From contig NZ_OAOQ01000004.1 of NCBI RefSeq assembly GCF_900207575.1, positions 62,001 through 126,000 of the forward strand: 64,000 nucleotides of DNA, written 5' to 3'. Source of the stretch: Cereibacter ovatus. Its GTDB lineage: Bacteria > Pseudomonadota > Alphaproteobacteria > Rhodobacterales > Rhodobacteraceae. Within the stretch, counting starts at the first letter, position 1. The number at the start of each line of letters is the position of its first letter. This document shows positions 8,868 through 18,149 of this stretch, in pieces. The position numbers and the translations under genes were made by a program. Below the pieces are notes generated by a model, which was not told where the DNA came from, did not search any database, and worked only from the letters and a program-made list of their open reading frames with translations.

Positions 8868-9680
8868 CTACTTGAAGCTGTAGCTGAACGGCACGGACAG
8901 GTCGAACGGCCCTGCCCCCATCGCGGCGGGCGGGGCAGGCAGGCGGTCGAAGCTGTCGATCACCCGCAGCGCGGCCTCGTCCAGCACCGGCCAGCCTGAC
9001 CCTGTGGCGACCGACCGTTTCAGCACCCGGCCATAGCGGTCCAGCGTCACCCGAAGCAGCACCTCGCCTTCGGCGCGGCGGGTGCGGGCGGCCTTGGGAT
9101 AGGATTTCGCCTGTGCAAGCGTCAGCACCAGCGCCTTCTGCCAGTCCGAGATCTGCGCCATTTCCTCGTCCGACAGGCCCTGTTCGGGTTCGGCGCTCTG
9201 GCTGGCCTGATCCTGCCCGGCCGAGGCTTCGGGCGCGGCGGCGACGCTTTCGGGGGCGGTTTCCTGCCGGGGTTCCTCTTGCAGCTCGGTCGGAACCTCG
9301 TCGGCTTCGTCCTCGGTCTGAACCTGTTGATCGGGGTTGGCCAGCTTGAACTGCAATTCCGGGTCATCGACCTGATAGGGGATCTGCGCCAGCAGCGGCG
9401 CATCCGACGCCTGCGCCAGTTTGGCCTGTTCCGGGCTGTCCATCGCGGCCTGACTGTCGTCGGCGGGCGCACCATCGGCCAGATCGGTTTCCGGCGCGGC
9501 AAGGATCATCTCGACCTCGGCCAGTTCGATCAGTTCGCGGCCCTTCAGCCCCGCATCGTCGGGCGGGGGCGGCGGGGCGACCGACAGCGCCGCCGCCACC
9601 AGCCCGCCATGCACCGCAACCGACAGACCCAGCCCGAAGGCCAGCCCGAAACCTGCGCGCGGGCGATAGACCAGACTCAT
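8868..9680 (-). CDS. tonB: TonB-family energy transducer
   Basis: This 270-residue protein has one N-terminal membrane helix (about residues 14-35, FGLGLSVAVHGGLVAAALS, including the histidine typical of TonB). A short PPPPP run and a long acidic glutamine/alanine/proline linker span the periplasm. The C-terminal TonB domain covers about residues 180-265 (SYPKAARTRRAEGEVLLRV). It passes proton-motive force from ExbB/ExbD to the outer-membrane receptor. Its start overlaps the exbD stop (ATGA). The linker is acidic rather than the classic EP/KP repeat. Confidence 0.88.
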   Translation of the reverse strand: MSLVYRPRAGFGLAFGLGLSVAVHGGLVAAALSVAPPPPPDDAGLKGRELIELAEVEMILAAPETDLADGAPADDSQAAMDSPEQAKLAQASDAPLLAQIPYQVDDPELQFKLANPDQQVQTEDEADEVPTELQEEPRQETAPESVAAAPEASAGQDQASQSAEPEQGLSDEEMAQISDWQKALVLTLAQAKSYPKAARTRRAEGEVLLRVTLDRYGRVLKRSVATGSGWPVLDEAALRVIDSFDRLPAPPAAMGAGPFDLSVPFSYSFK

Positions 9681-10132
9681 GGCGCCGACACCGCCGGCGG
9701 GGTCGGGGCTTCGGTTCCGGCCTCATCGATCCCGACCAGACCGATCTTCAGATAGCCCGCCCCGCGCATCCGGTTCATCACCAGCATCATCTCGCCATAA
9801 GGCACCGAACGGTCGGCCGAGATGTAAAGCCGGGTGTCGCGCTTCATCCGGGTGACGATGTCCAACTCCATCGGCAGATCGGCCAGCGTCACCGCACGAT
9901 CCCCCACGCGCAGCGACAGATCCGCGGTCAGCGTGACGAAGACCGGCTCGGCCGGGCGGGGGGCGGCATCGGCGCTGGCCACCGGAAGTTCCACCGGCAC
10001 GTCCACCGTCGACAGCGGCGCCGCCACCATGAAGATGATCAGAAGGACAAGGATCACGTCGATGAAGGGCGTGATGTTGATGTCGACATTCGCGGGCAGG
10101 TCGTCCTCGGACGCGGCGAGACGGGTGGCCAT
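9677..10132 (-). CDS. exbD: Biopolymer transport protein ExbD
   Basis: This 151-residue protein has one membrane helix. NVDINITPFIDVILVLLIIFM contains the essential membrane aspartate of the ExbD/TolR family, followed by a periplasmic domain. I use the ATG at 10132 (MATRLAAS). It sits two bases after the exbB stop, whereas the longer open frame starts inside exbB. The gene belongs to the receptor-piuC-exbB-exbD-tonB block. Confidence 0.92.
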   Translation of the reverse strand: MATRLAASEDDLPANVDINITPFIDVILVLLIIFMVAAPLSTVDVPVELPVASADAAPRPAEPVFVTLTADLSLRVGDRAVTLADLPMELDIVTRMKRDTRLYISADRSVPYGEMMLVMNRMRGAGYLKIGLVGIDEAGTEAPTPPAVSAP

Positions 10133-10134
10133 GG

Positions 10135-10980
10135 TTATTCCGCCACCAGATGCAGCGGGGTCACGCAAGGATCGGGGCGCACCGCCGCACGGTCCAGATC
10201 GCGCGACAGCGTGCGTTCGACCAGCGCCACCGCATCGGCCAGCCGCGCGCGATAGCCTGCGATCACCCGTGTCAGGTGGTTGTAAAGCAGCACCGCCGGA
10301 ATGGCCGCGACAAGGCCGATGGCGGTGGCCAGCAGCGCCTCGGCAATGCCGGGCGCCACGACGGACAGGTTGGTGGTGCCGCTTTCGGCAATGCCCACAA
10401 AGCTGTTCATGATGCCCCAGACGGTGCCGAACAGGCCAATGAACGGCGCGGTCGACCCGATCGAGCCCAGGATCATCACCCCCGACTGCATCCCGCGAGT
10501 GGCGCCGGCCTCGATACGCTGCAACTCTGACGAGACGCGGGCCTTGACGCCTTCGGGGTTCAACCCTTCTGACACCAGCGCCTCGGCCCGGGCCGCCGCC
10601 ACCATGCGCCCGAACGGGCCGCGCAAGGTGCGGGCGCCATCCAGATGCCCCGCGCGCACCAACTGCCGGTAGGACCGCGCCACCCCCTGCGAGGCCACCG
10701 CCACCTGTGCCAGCTTGCCCGCCCAGACCGCCCAGCCCAGAACCGAGGCCGCGGCAAGGCCCAGCATCACCGCCTTCACCACCCAGTCGGCATCCATGAA
10801 CATCGCCAGCGGGGTCAGCGTCTCGCTGGTCTCGGCCGCGGCCAGCCGCGCGGCCAGCGCCGGGCCGGCCAGCGCCTCGGCCCAGCCGATCAGCCGGGCG
10901 TTGGTCGCGGCCACATCGGCGGCCGCGGCGGGAAGCGCCGCCGTCAGCAGGGCCGCGGCGGCAATCGGCAGATGTTTCAC
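10135..10980 (-). CDS. exbB: Biopolymer transport protein ExbB (TonB-system proton channel)
   Basis: This 281-residue protein carries a cleavable signal peptide (LTAALPAAAA), as in the long ExbB group, then three membrane helices and the MotA/TolQ/ExbB channel domain with GSIGSTAPFIGLFGTVWGIM. The chosen start is GTG at 10980, two bases after the piuC stop. A longer in-frame start lies inside piuC and adds six unlikely residues. With ExbD it forms the proton channel that drives TonB. The tight spacing indicates a single operon with piuC. Confidence 0.92.
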   Translation of the reverse strand: MKHLPIAAAALLTAALPAAAADVAATNARLIGWAEALAGPALAARLAAAETSETLTPLAMFMDADWVVKAVMLGLAAASVLGWAVWAGKLAQVAVASQGVARSYRQLVRAGHLDGARTLRGPFGRMVAAARAEALVSEGLNPEGVKARVSSELQRIEAGATRGMQSGVMILGSIGSTAPFIGLFGTVWGIMNSFVGIAESGTTNLSVVAPGIAEALLATAIGLVAAIPAVLLYNHLTRVIAGYRARLADAVALVERTLSRDLDRAAVRPDPCVTPLHLVAE

Positions 10981-10982
10981 GA

Positions 10983-11666
10983 TCAGCACTCCGCCCATTG
11001 CCGGATCAGATTGTGGTAGATGCCGGTCAGGCGCACCGCATCGGGGGCGTTCAGGCCAAGGCTGGCCGACAGGCTTTGGATCGTCTGGTCAAGATCGAAC
11101 AACATCTCGCGCCGGGCGTCGTCGCGCACCATCGACTGAATCCAGAAGAACGAGGCCACCCGCGCCCCCCGCGTGACCGGCGTCACCTGATGCAGCGAGG
11201 TCGAGGGATAGATCACGCAATGCCCCGCCGGCAGCTTGACCGCCTGCGCGCCGTAATGCCCTTCGACCACCAGTTCGCCGCCGTCGTAATCGGCCGGATC
11301 GGACAGGAGCAGGGTGCAGCTGACATCGGTGCGAATGCGGCGGCCCTCGGCCGGGATGACACGGATCGCGTTATCGACATGGGTGCCGAAGGTCTGGCCG
11401 CCCTCGTAGCGGTTGAACATCGGCGGCAGGATATGCAGCGGCAGCACCGCCGACAGCCACACGGGGTTGGACCCCAGCGCCCGCAGAAGCCGGGTCTGCA
11501 CCTCGGGCAGGATCGGGCTGTCCAGCGGGATCTGGGCATTGCGCTTGATCTCGGCCGATTGCGGGCCGGCGGTGTGGCGGCCGTCCTGCCAGTCGGCGGC
11601 GTCAAGGATGGCGCGGATCTCGGCCACTTCGTCGGGCGACAGGATGTCGGGGAGGCAGAGCAACAT
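10983..11666 (-). CDS. piuC: PiuC-type Fe(II)/2-oxoglutarate-dependent hydroxylase
   Basis: This 227-residue enzyme is of the PKHD-type hydroxylase family (PiuC/YbiX). The Fe(II) ligands are HVD near residues 108-110 (THVDNAIR) and a distal histidine in [10 protein letters not shown], with an arginine for 2-oxoglutarate about 10 residues later. Family genes sit beside catecholate siderophore receptors such as PiuA and Fiu, exactly as here. The physiological substrate is not settled. It lies 61 bases downstream of the receptor, behind a strong hairpin, and is immediately followed by exbB. Confidence 0.9.
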   Translation of the reverse strand: MLLCLPDILSPDEVAEIRAILDAADWQDGRHTAGPQSAEIKRNAQIPLDSPILPEVQTRLLRALGSNPVWLSAVLPLHILPPMFNRYEGGQTFGTHVDNAIRVIPAEGRRIRTDVSCTLLLSDPADYDGGELVVEGHYGAQAVKLPAGHCVIYPSTSLHQVTPVTRGARVASFFWIQSMVRDDARREMLFDLDQTIQSLSASLGLNAPDAVRLTGIYHNLIRQWAEC

Positions 11667-11692
11667 GGGGAAAGACCTTTCGCACGAATCCC

Positions 11693-11722
11693 GGTCCGGG
11701 GCGGCGGCAACCGCCCCGGACC
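11693..11722 (-). terminator. Strong hairpin between receptor and piuC
   Basis: GGTCCGGGGCGG and CCGCCCCGGACC form a 12-bp perfect stem with a six-base loop, five bases downstream of the receptor stop on the minus strand. No T run follows. It could act as a partial terminator or 3' stabiliser that makes receptor mRNA more abundant than piuC-exbBD-tonB mRNA, as is common in transport operons. Confidence 0.5.
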
Positions 11723-11727
11723 TGCGT

Positions 11728-14187
11728 TCAGAACTTCATTTGCAGGGAAACCGAGGCCGACCGCCCCGGCGCGACATAGACGTAAGGCGAGGCCGAGCGA
11801 TAGAAGGCATCATAGTAAAGTTCGTCGGTCACGTTGTTCACGCGCATCGACAGAACGGCGTTGTCCGCCACCTCGTAATCGGCCATCAGATCAAAGCGCC
11901 AGTAGCCGGGCAGCCGGTTTTCGTTGGTGACACCGGATGCATTGGTCTGATCGGCGGCGAAGGTGCCGCCCTTGATCTCGCCGCGCCATGTCGCCTGACC
12001 GCCCAGCGTCCAGCGGTCGTTGACTTCGTATTTCGCAAGCAGGTTGAACTGCTTGTGCGCGATGTTGGCGAAGTCGTTGCCGATGATGCTGGTGGGGCCG
12101 CTGTCCAGGTAGGACTCGGTGATCTCGCTATCAAGCAGGGTGGCGCCGCCGAACAGCGACAGCTTTTCCGTCAGGTTGCCGGCCACCCCCAGTTCCAGAC
12201 CGCGCACGCGGTATTCGCCGGTGTCGTCATAGACGCCAGAGGCGACGGTCTCGCGGGCGTTGCTTTTCTCGGTCTCGAAGATCGCACCGCTGACCAGAAG
12301 CCCGCCCAGTTCCCATTTGGTGCCCAGCTCGATCGAGCGGTTCTTTTCGGGTGCCAGCAGTTCGGCCGCCGCATCCAGCCCGCCATAGTCGCCGCCACCC
12401 GCATCCAGTTCCTGCCCCATCGGGTTCGACGAGGTGGCAAAGGCCAGATAGACCGCGCCATTGGGTTGCGGCTTCCACGTCAGCCCGGCGTTCCAGTTCA
12501 CCATCGTGTCGTCGCGCGAATAGGCGAAGGGCGTGGTCTCGCCGGTCAGCCGGTTGGTCGTGACGCCCTTCTTGCCGATCGAATAATCATCCAGCCGCAG
12601 GCCGAAGTTCAGGATCAGGTCGTCGCGCAGCTCGACGGTATCGCCGAAATACAGGCTTCGGGTCTTGACGGTGGTGGTGGTGGCCGGCCCCAGCACAAGA
12701 CTGGCCTCATCCGCGTTCCAGCACGCGCTGGTATCGGAATCGAAGATCGAGACCGTGCAGCCCGTCAGCACGTTCGTGGCCGTGCCGCCGCCGACCTCGG
12801 ATGCAAGCCCGGTATAGCCCTGCTGCGACACATCCTCGTTTGACAGTTCAAGCCCGACCACCATCCGATGCTCGCGCCCGGCGATCACCGGGGCAAAGGT
12901 CAGCTCGGTCTGGTTGGTCACGACATCATTGACCTGCCGGCGACTTTTCGGCGCGGCGACGACGGTGCCAAGGGCAAGGTTCGGGCGCTCGGGCGCGGTC
13001 AGGACATAGTCGTTTTCGGTGCGGCCCATCCGCAGGCGGTTGGTCAGCTCCATCCCCGGCGCGATCTCGTAGGTGGCGCCGAAGGTCGCGATATCCTGCG
13101 TGCCGTTCAGGAAATCGCGGTCGGTCACGCCATAGAAGGTATCGCGGTCCACCGTCGCCCGCCCATCGGCGGCCTCGGTCATCGGCACGCCGTTCACGCT
13201 GTCCCACGGCACGCCCCAGTCCGGCATCTGGTCCATTTCCAGATGATAGGCATCAAACGACAACCGCAGACGCTCGGTCGCCTGAAATTCGGTCGCAAAG
13301 GACAGGCCGCGGCGGTTGTCGAACACGCCGTCGCGCCCGGCCACGTCGGAATTCTGCGCCATCGCACCGACGCGGGTGCGCAGACGCTCGTTCCATTCGC
13401 GGTTCCAGTCGACGGTCTGGCGCAGAAGGCCATCGGTGCCAAGGGTCGTCTCGGTCCGGGTGAAGTTGCCCGGCTGCGCCTTCTTGGTCACAAGGTTCAC
13501 CGCCCCGCCGGTGGTGCCGCGCCCGGCAATCGACCCTGACGGGCCCTTGGTCACCTCGACCTGTTCGGCCATGAAGGTTTCGCGCACCGCCACGCCCGCA
13601 TCGCGCATCCCGTCGATGAAGGTATCGTTCGACGCCTTGAAGCCCCGGATGAACAGCACGTCGCCAAAGGCATTGCCGCCCTCGCCGGTGCCAAGGGTCA
13701 GGCCGGGCGTCGTCCGCGCCAGTTCCCGGACCGAGGTCGCGTCCTTGTCCGACAGCACCTCGCCGGTGATCGCGGTCACGGTGCGCGCGGTGTCCAGCAG
13801 CGGCTGGCCCAGCAAGCTGTTGGCCGACGACACCGCGCGATAGCCGGCATTCGGATCGACATAGGGCGAGACGCCGTCGCGTCCGGCAACGGGGCCGGCG
13901 GGCGGCGGGGCGGTCTCGGCCACGGGTGCGGGCGGCGGCGCCTCGGCGGTCACCGCCGGCCGGGCGGGTTCAGCGGCCCGTGCCCGGCGCGGCGCCACGG
14001 CGGCAGGTTCGGAGGTTTCGATGTTGATCGTCGGCAGCAGGATCGAGCCAGAGGCGGCGTCCTGCGCATGGGCGGGCATCGCCGCCCCCAGCGCCGTCGC
14101 CGTCATCATGGCCAACGGCGCGGCGGCCTTCTGGGGGGCAACGGAAAAACCTTGCCGCAGGCTTGCGGGTCGCAATGTGTCAGCCAT
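11728..14187 (-). CDS. TonB-dependent catecholate-siderophore-type outer-membrane receptor
   Basis: This 819-residue receptor has a long signal sequence ending about residue 42 (MPAHAQ), a proline/alanine-rich N-terminal extension (about 60-103), a plug domain ([46 protein letters not shown]) and a 22-strand-type barrel ending in phenylalanine. The plug sequence and the piuC neighbour point to the Fiu/PiuA class that imports ferric catecholates or monomeric catechols. No siderophore synthesis gene is nearby, so it may take up foreign siderophores. An AT-rich promoter region lies upstream. Confidence 0.9.
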   Translation of the reverse strand: MADTLRPASLRQGFSVAPQKAAAPLAMMTATALGAAMPAHAQDAASGSILLPTINIETSEPAAVAPRRARAAEPARPAVTAEAPPPAPVAETAPPPAGPVAGRDGVSPYVDPNAGYRAVSSANSLLGQPLLDTARTVTAITGEVLSDKDATSVRELARTTPGLTLGTGEGGNAFGDVLFIRGFKASNDTFIDGMRDAGVAVRETFMAEQVEVTKGPSGSIAGRGTTGGAVNLVTKKAQPGNFTRTETTLGTDGLLRQTVDWNREWNERLRTRVGAMAQNSDVAGRDGVFDNRRGLSFATEFQATERLRLSFDAYHLEMDQMPDWGVPWDSVNGVPMTEAADGRATVDRDTFYGVTDRDFLNGTQDIATFGATYEIAPGMELTNRLRMGRTENDYVLTAPERPNLALGTVVAAPKSRRQVNDVVTNQTELTFAPVIAGREHRMVVGLELSNEDVSQQGYTGLASEVGGGTATNVLTGCTVSIFDSDTSACWNADEASLVLGPATTTTVKTRSLYFGDTVELRDDLILNFGLRLDDYSIGKKGVTTNRLTGETTPFAYSRDDTMVNWNAGLTWKPQPNGAVYLAFATSSNPMGQELDAGGGDYGGLDAAAELLAPEKNRSIELGTKWELGGLLVSGAIFETEKSNARETVASGVYDDTGEYRVRGLELGVAGNLTEKLSLFGGATLLDSEITESYLDSGPTSIIGNDFANIAHKQFNLLAKYEVNDRWTLGGQATWRGEIKGGTFAADQTNASGVTNENRLPGYWRFDLMADYEVADNAVLSMRVNNVTDELYYDAFYRSASPYVYVAPGRSASVSLQMKF

Positions 14188-14246
14188 GTCATCCCTCTGG
14201 TCAGGCGTGATGATCTGGCTGGACGACGAAGGCCTGGCTGACCCTG

Positions 14247-14285
14247 CGAGTAGATTAACCGATAATTTGAGTCAAGAATAAGATT
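14247..14285 (-). promoter_or_regulatory. AT-rich promoter/operator candidate for the iron operon
   Basis: Reading the minus strand, TTGACT (14275-14270) matches a -35 box, with TACTCG 17 bases later as a poor -10. Overlapping it is TGA-N9-TCG, one base off the TGA-N9-TCA pattern described for RirA-type iron boxes in alphaproteobacteria. The local AT richness stands out against the surrounding high-GC DNA. The assignment to an iron regulator is inference. Confidence 0.35.
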
Positions 14286-14303
14286 CCTTCGGAAGGCACG
14301 ATT

Positions 14304-14957
14304 TCACGCAGGGGCCTTCACAAAGCGCAGATAGGGCAGCGGCGCATCGATCTGGCCGAATTTTTCGCGCGCGGCGGCATCGTTCAGCGTCAGCGCCACG
14401 ATCACGTCCTGCCCCGGCATCCAGTCGGCGGGCGTGGTCACCGGCGCGGCATCGGTCGCCTGCACCGCATCCAGCGCGCGAAGAACCTCGGAGAAGTTGC
14501 GCCCGACCGACATCGGATAGGCGATGGCCAGCCGGATACGCTTGTCCGGCCCGATGATGTAAAGCGTCCGCACCGAGGCAAGAGCGGCCGGTGTCCGCAG
14601 ACCCACGTCAGGAGCGTCGGCCGGAAGCATGTCGTAGGCCCGCGCGACGGCAAGCGAGCGGTCGTCGATGATCGGGAAATCCGCCGGCCGGCCGGCCAGT
14701 GTCTCGATATCAGTCTTCCATTTCATGTGTTCGTCAACGCTGTCGGCCGAAACCCCGATGACCTTGGTGTTGCGGCGCTCGAACTCGGACGCAATACGGG
14801 CGACAGCGGTGAATTCGGTGGTGCAGACCGGGGTGAAATCCCGCGGATGCGACATGAGAATCGCGTAGCTGTCGCCAATCCAGCGATGAAAGCGGATCTG
14901 ACCTGCCGTCGAATCGGCGGTGAAATCGGGCGCAATGTCGTGGATGCGAAGGGCCAT
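14304..14957 (-). CDS. 1-Cys peroxiredoxin (Prx6 family)
   Basis: This 217-residue peroxiredoxin has the peroxidatic cysteine in RDFTPVCTTEF (Cys45), the Prx6-type FPIIDD block and a long C-terminal domain with LRALDAVQ and PADWMPGQDV. No resolving cysteine is evident, consistent with the 1-Cys group. It reduces hydrogen peroxide and organic hydroperoxides. The ATG at 14957 fits the family start MALRIHDIAPDF. The open frame upstream is unlike peroxiredoxins. It precedes the iron-receptor gene on the same strand with 116 bases between. Confidence 0.92.
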   Translation of the reverse strand: MALRIHDIAPDFTADSTAGQIRFHRWIGDSYAILMSHPRDFTPVCTTEFTAVARIASEFERRNTKVIGVSADSVDEHMKWKTDIETLAGRPADFPIIDDRSLAVARAYDMLPADAPDVGLRTPAALASVRTLYIIGPDKRIRLAIAYPMSVGRNFSEVLRALDAVQATDAAPVTTPADWMPGQDVIVALTLNDAAAREKFGQIDAPLPYLRFVKAPA

Positions 14958-15148
14958 GATACCTCGGGCGAGCGTACGGTTGCGGATGGGCGACGCTAGC
15001 CCCCGCATGGCAGAGCCACATCCCCCGAATGAGGCTGCGCCCGCCCCATCGAAAGAGAGCATCGCACCCGCTTGGGGTGTCGCCCGATCCGTTCTTGCCC
15101 CCGGCGCGGCGGGATGACAGGCTTGGATGCGGCCAAAGGGGGGATGCC

Positions 15149-16594
15149 ATGATCGAGAAACGCGATTTCTACATTGGCGGGCGCTGGACAGCCCCGGCCG
15201 CACCGCGCGACTGCGAGGTGATCGACCCCTCGACCGAGGACGCCTGCGCCGTGATCTCGCTGGGGGATCAGGCCGACACCGACGCCGCCGTGGCCGCGGC
15301 CAAAGCCGCCTTTGAAGGCTGGGCCGCGACGCTGCCCGCGGAACGGGCGCGGCTGGTTCAGGCGATCCTTGCCCAATACGAGGCGCGCAAAGAGGAAATG
15401 GCCCGGGCCATCAGCCTTGAAATGGGGGCGCCCATCGACATGGCGCGCAACGCGCAGGCCCCGTGCCTGCCATGGCATCTGACGAATTTCCTGACCGCCT
15501 TCCAGCAGATCGAATGGGTCCGCCCCTTGGGCGATCACGCCCCGAACGACCGGATCGCATTGGAACCGATTGGCGTCGTGGGGCTGATAACGCCTTGGAA
15601 CTGGCCGATGAATCAGGTCACGTTGAAGGTGATCCCGGCGCTGCTGGCGGGCTGCACCTGCGTGCTGAAGCCGTCCGAGGAAGCGCCGCTGTCCTCGATG
15701 CTGTTTGCCGAATTCGTGCATGACGCGGGCTTTCCGGCCGGCGTGTTCAACCTTGTGAACGGCGACGGCGCGGGGGTGGGCAGCCAGCTTTCGGCGCATC
15801 CCGATGTCGAGATGATCTCGTTCACCGGCTCGACCCGGGCCGGGCGGGCGATCTCGAAGGCGGCGGCCGAAACGCTGAAACGGGTGACGCTGGAACTGGG
15901 CGGCAAGGGCGCGAACCTGATCTTTGCCGATGCCGACGAACGCGCGGTCGAAAAGGGCGTGCGGCATTGCTTCAACAACTCGGGGCAAAGCTGCAACGCG
16001 CCGACCCGGATGCTGGTCGAGCGTCCGATCTATGATCGCGCCGTCGAGATTGCCCGCGAGGTGGCCGAGCGTATCCGTGTCGCCCCCGCGCATGACCCCG
16101 GCAGCCATCTTGGCCCGGTGGTGAACCGCCGCCAATACGACCAGATCCAGTCTTATATCCAGAAAGGCATCGACGAAGGTGCACGGCTGGTGGCGGGGGG
16201 CCTTGGCCGGCCCGACGGGCTGAACCGCGGCTTCTTCGTGCGCCCCACGGTCTTTGCCGATGTCACCCCCGGGATGACCATCGAGCGCGAGGAAATCTTT
16301 GGCCCCGTCCTGTCGATCCTGCCCTTCGACACCGAGGACGAGGCGGTGCGCATCGCCAACGACACCCCTTATGGCCTGACCAACTATGTCCAAAGCGGCG
16401 ACGGCGCCCGGTGCAACCGGCTGGCGCGGCGGCTGCGGTCCGGAATGGTCGAGATGAACGGCAAGCCGCGCGGCGCCGGTGCGCCCTTTGGCGGGGTCCG
16501 TGCCAGCGGCCGCGCCCGCGAAGGCGGGATCTGGGGGATCGAGGAGTTCCTTGAGGTCAAGGCGATCTCGGGCTGGGCCTCGGACGCCGGTTAG
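15149..16594 (+). CDS. NAD(P)-dependent aldehyde dehydrogenase
   Basis: This 481-residue enzyme is of the aldehyde dehydrogenase superfamily. ITPWNWPMNQVTLK, SFTGSTRAGR (cofactor fold), the general base in LELGGKGAN (about Glu256) and the catalytic cysteine in NNSGQSCNAPTR (about Cys288) are intact, and EEIFGPVLSI and the C-terminal PFGGVRASG are present. It starts at the ATG at 15149 rather than in the longer open frame. The closest general group is the broad-substrate ALDH family near betaine/phenylacetaldehyde types. The substrate is uncertain. It is divergent from the peroxiredoxin. Confidence 0.88.
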   Translation: MIEKRDFYIGGRWTAPAAPRDCEVIDPSTEDACAVISLGDQADTDAAVAAAKAAFEGWAATLPAERARLVQAILAQYEARKEEMARAISLEMGAPIDMARNAQAPCLPWHLTNFLTAFQQIEWVRPLGDHAPNDRIALEPIGVVGLITPWNWPMNQVTLKVIPALLAGCTCVLKPSEEAPLSSMLFAEFVHDAGFPAGVFNLVNGDGAGVGSQLSAHPDVEMISFTGSTRAGRAISKAAAETLKRVTLELGGKGANLIFADADERAVEKGVRHCFNNSGQSCNAPTRMLVERPIYDRAVEIAREVAERIRVAPAHDPGSHLGPVVNRRQYDQIQSYIQKGIDEGARLVAGGLGRPDGLNRGFFVRPTVFADVTPGMTIEREEIFGPVLSILPFDTEDEAVRIANDTPYGLTNYVQSGDGARCNRLARRLRSGMVEMNGKPRGAGAPFGGVRASGRAREGGIWGIEEFLEVKAISGWASDAG

Positions 16595-16607
16595 GCAGCC
16601 AGCCCGG

Positions 16608-17255
16608 TCAGAACGGGCAGGGCGCGCTGAAGGTGATGCTTTTGCCCGAATCGGGATGCCGGATGCGCAGGCTTTCGGCATGAAGCATCAGCCGCGGATA
16701 CGCGCGCGCGGCGCCCGTGGCGTAAAGCGGATCGCCAAGGATCGGGTGGCCGGTCTCTGCCATGTGGACGCGCAACTGGTGGCTGCGGCCGGTGACCGGC
16801 ATCAGCCGCACCCGCGTCTCATTCGGCAGATACTTCACCACCCGCCAGTCGGTCTGTGCCGGCCGGCCGGTCTCGTGGTTCACATGCTGGCGCGGGCGGT
16901 TCGGCCAGTCCACGATCAACGGCAGATCCACCCGGCCCTCGCGCGGCTCCAGATGGCCGGCAAGCCGCGCGACATAGAGCTTTTTTGTCTGGCGCTTCTC
17001 GAACTGCTGGCCAAGGTTGCCCTGCGCGGCACGGGTCAGCGCAAAGACCATCACCCCCGAGGTATCGCGGTCCAGCCGATGCACCAGAAGGATTTCCGGA
17101 AAGATCCCGCGCAGCCGCTCGATCAGGCAATCGGCCTTGTCCTCGCCCTTGCCCGGCACCGACAGAAGGCCCGCGGGTTTGTCCACCACCACGATCTGCG
17201 CATCGTGATGGATCAGTGCCAACGGGACATCGGGGGGGGTGTAGCTGTCGGTCAA
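16608..17255 (-). CDS. rluA: RluA-family RNA pseudouridine synthase
   Basis: This 215-residue protein has the catalytic motif HRLDRDTSG (catalytic Asp62) and, near the C-terminus, VTGRSHQLRVHMAETGHPILGD, both diagnostic of RluA-type synthases. No S4 domain is present. The short single-domain length is like RluA of Escherichia coli (23S U746 and tRNA U32), but RluC/RluD-like specificity cannot be excluded. It is 9 bases downstream of the methionine-sulfoxide reductase gene on the same strand. Confidence 0.85.
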   Translation of the reverse strand: MTDSYTPPDVPLALIHHDAQIVVVDKPAGLLSVPGKGEDKADCLIERLRGIFPEILLVHRLDRDTSGVMVFALTRAAQGNLGQQFEKRQTKKLYVARLAGHLEPREGRVDLPLIVDWPNRPRQHVNHETGRPAQTDWRVVKYLPNETRVRLMPVTGRSHQLRVHMAETGHPILGDPLYATGAARAYPRLMLHAESLRIRHPDSGKSITFSAPCPF

Positions 17256-17264
17256 AGCCCCGCC

Positions 17265-17717
17265 TCAGCGCGCATCGCGAAAGGTGCGGGCCAGCAGCGC
17301 CGCCAGCCGCGTGGCATCCGTTTCGGTGAACGCGGCGGGCGTGTTGCTGTCCAGATCCAGCACCCCCAAGAGCTGCCCCTGCCCGTTCATCACGGGCAAC
17401 ACCAGTTCCGACCGGGTCAGGGACGAACAGGCGATGTGGTCCGGGAACGCCTCGACATCGGGCACAAGCTGAACCTGCCGGCTGCGCGCCGCAGCGCCGC
17501 AGACCCCGCGCGCAAACGGGATCACCAGACAGCCGTGCCCGCCCTGATAGGGGCCGATCTTCAGCACCCCGGGTTCGGTGACACGGTAAAACCCGGTCCA
17601 GTCTGACAGGGGATGGGCGTGGTGCAGTTCGCAGGCAACGGTGGCCATCAGCGCGACGCTGTCGGTCTCGGAGTGGCACAGCGCATCGATGGTCGCGTCG
17701 AGCTGGTCGTAATCCAT
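17265..17717 (-). CDS. msrC: Free methionine-(R)-sulfoxide reductase (GAF domain)
   Basis: This is a 150-residue GAF-domain protein. SDWTGFYRV, the GPYQGGHGC block, RGVCGAAA and DHIACSS carry the three cysteines (Cys63, 73, 97) used in the fRMsr catalytic cycle, and the closing GVLDLDSNTPAAF is typical. It reduces free Met-(R)-sulfoxide with thioredoxin as reductant. It pairs with the pseudouridine synthase gene in a two-gene unit and is divergent from the STAS gene. Confidence 0.88.
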   Translation of the reverse strand: MDYDQLDATIDALCHSETDSVALMATVACELHHAHPLSDWTGFYRVTEPGVLKIGPYQGGHGCLVIPFARGVCGAAARSRQVQLVPDVEAFPDHIACSSLTRSELVLPVMNGQGQLLGVLDLDSNTPAAFTETDATRLAALLARTFRDAR

Positions 17718-17813
17718 GGTTCCCCGCGCCGTTTCCTGCGGGCGAACGAATGCGGCGGCGGTTACGGAATGTCAAGAAACCCGCCCTAGCCTGCTTGGAA
17801 ACAAGGAGACGCC

Positions 17814-18149
17814 ATGAATCTGCAAGCCGAGACGCGCGGCGACCTGCTGGTGGTGCGCGTGGAAGAAGAAAGGATCGACGCCGCGGCGGCGGTCCAGTTC
17901 AAGGACCGGATGCGCGAATTGGTGAAGGCGCCCGGCTCTCGGGTGATGCTGGATCTGTCACGGGTGACCTTTCTTGACAGCAGCGGGCTGGGGGCGGTGG
18001 TGGCGGTGATGAAACTGCTGGGCCCGGATCGGCGGCTGGAACTCGCCGCGCTGGGGCCGGTGGTGCAGAAGGTGTTCCGCCTGACACGCATGGACCGGGT
18101 GTTCGTCATCCATGACCGCGTGCCGGACGGTCAGCCCGATGCATGCTGA
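17814..18149 (+). CDS. STAS-domain anti-sigma factor antagonist
   Basis: This 111-residue STAS domain resembles SpoIIAA/RsbV. The phosphorylatable serine is in VTFLDSSGLGAVVAVMK (Ser56 or Ser57). In partner-switching systems the kinase encoded next door phosphorylates this serine, and the dephosphorylated form binds the kinase. Neither a PP2C phosphatase nor a sigma factor gene is adjacent. It overlaps the kinase gene, so the two are coupled. Confidence 0.9.
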   Translation: MNLQAETRGDLLVVRVEEERIDAAAAVQFKDRMRELVKAPGSRVMLDLSRVTFLDSSGLGAVVAVMKLLGPDRRLELAALGPVVQKVFRLTRMDRVFVIHDRVPDGQPDAC

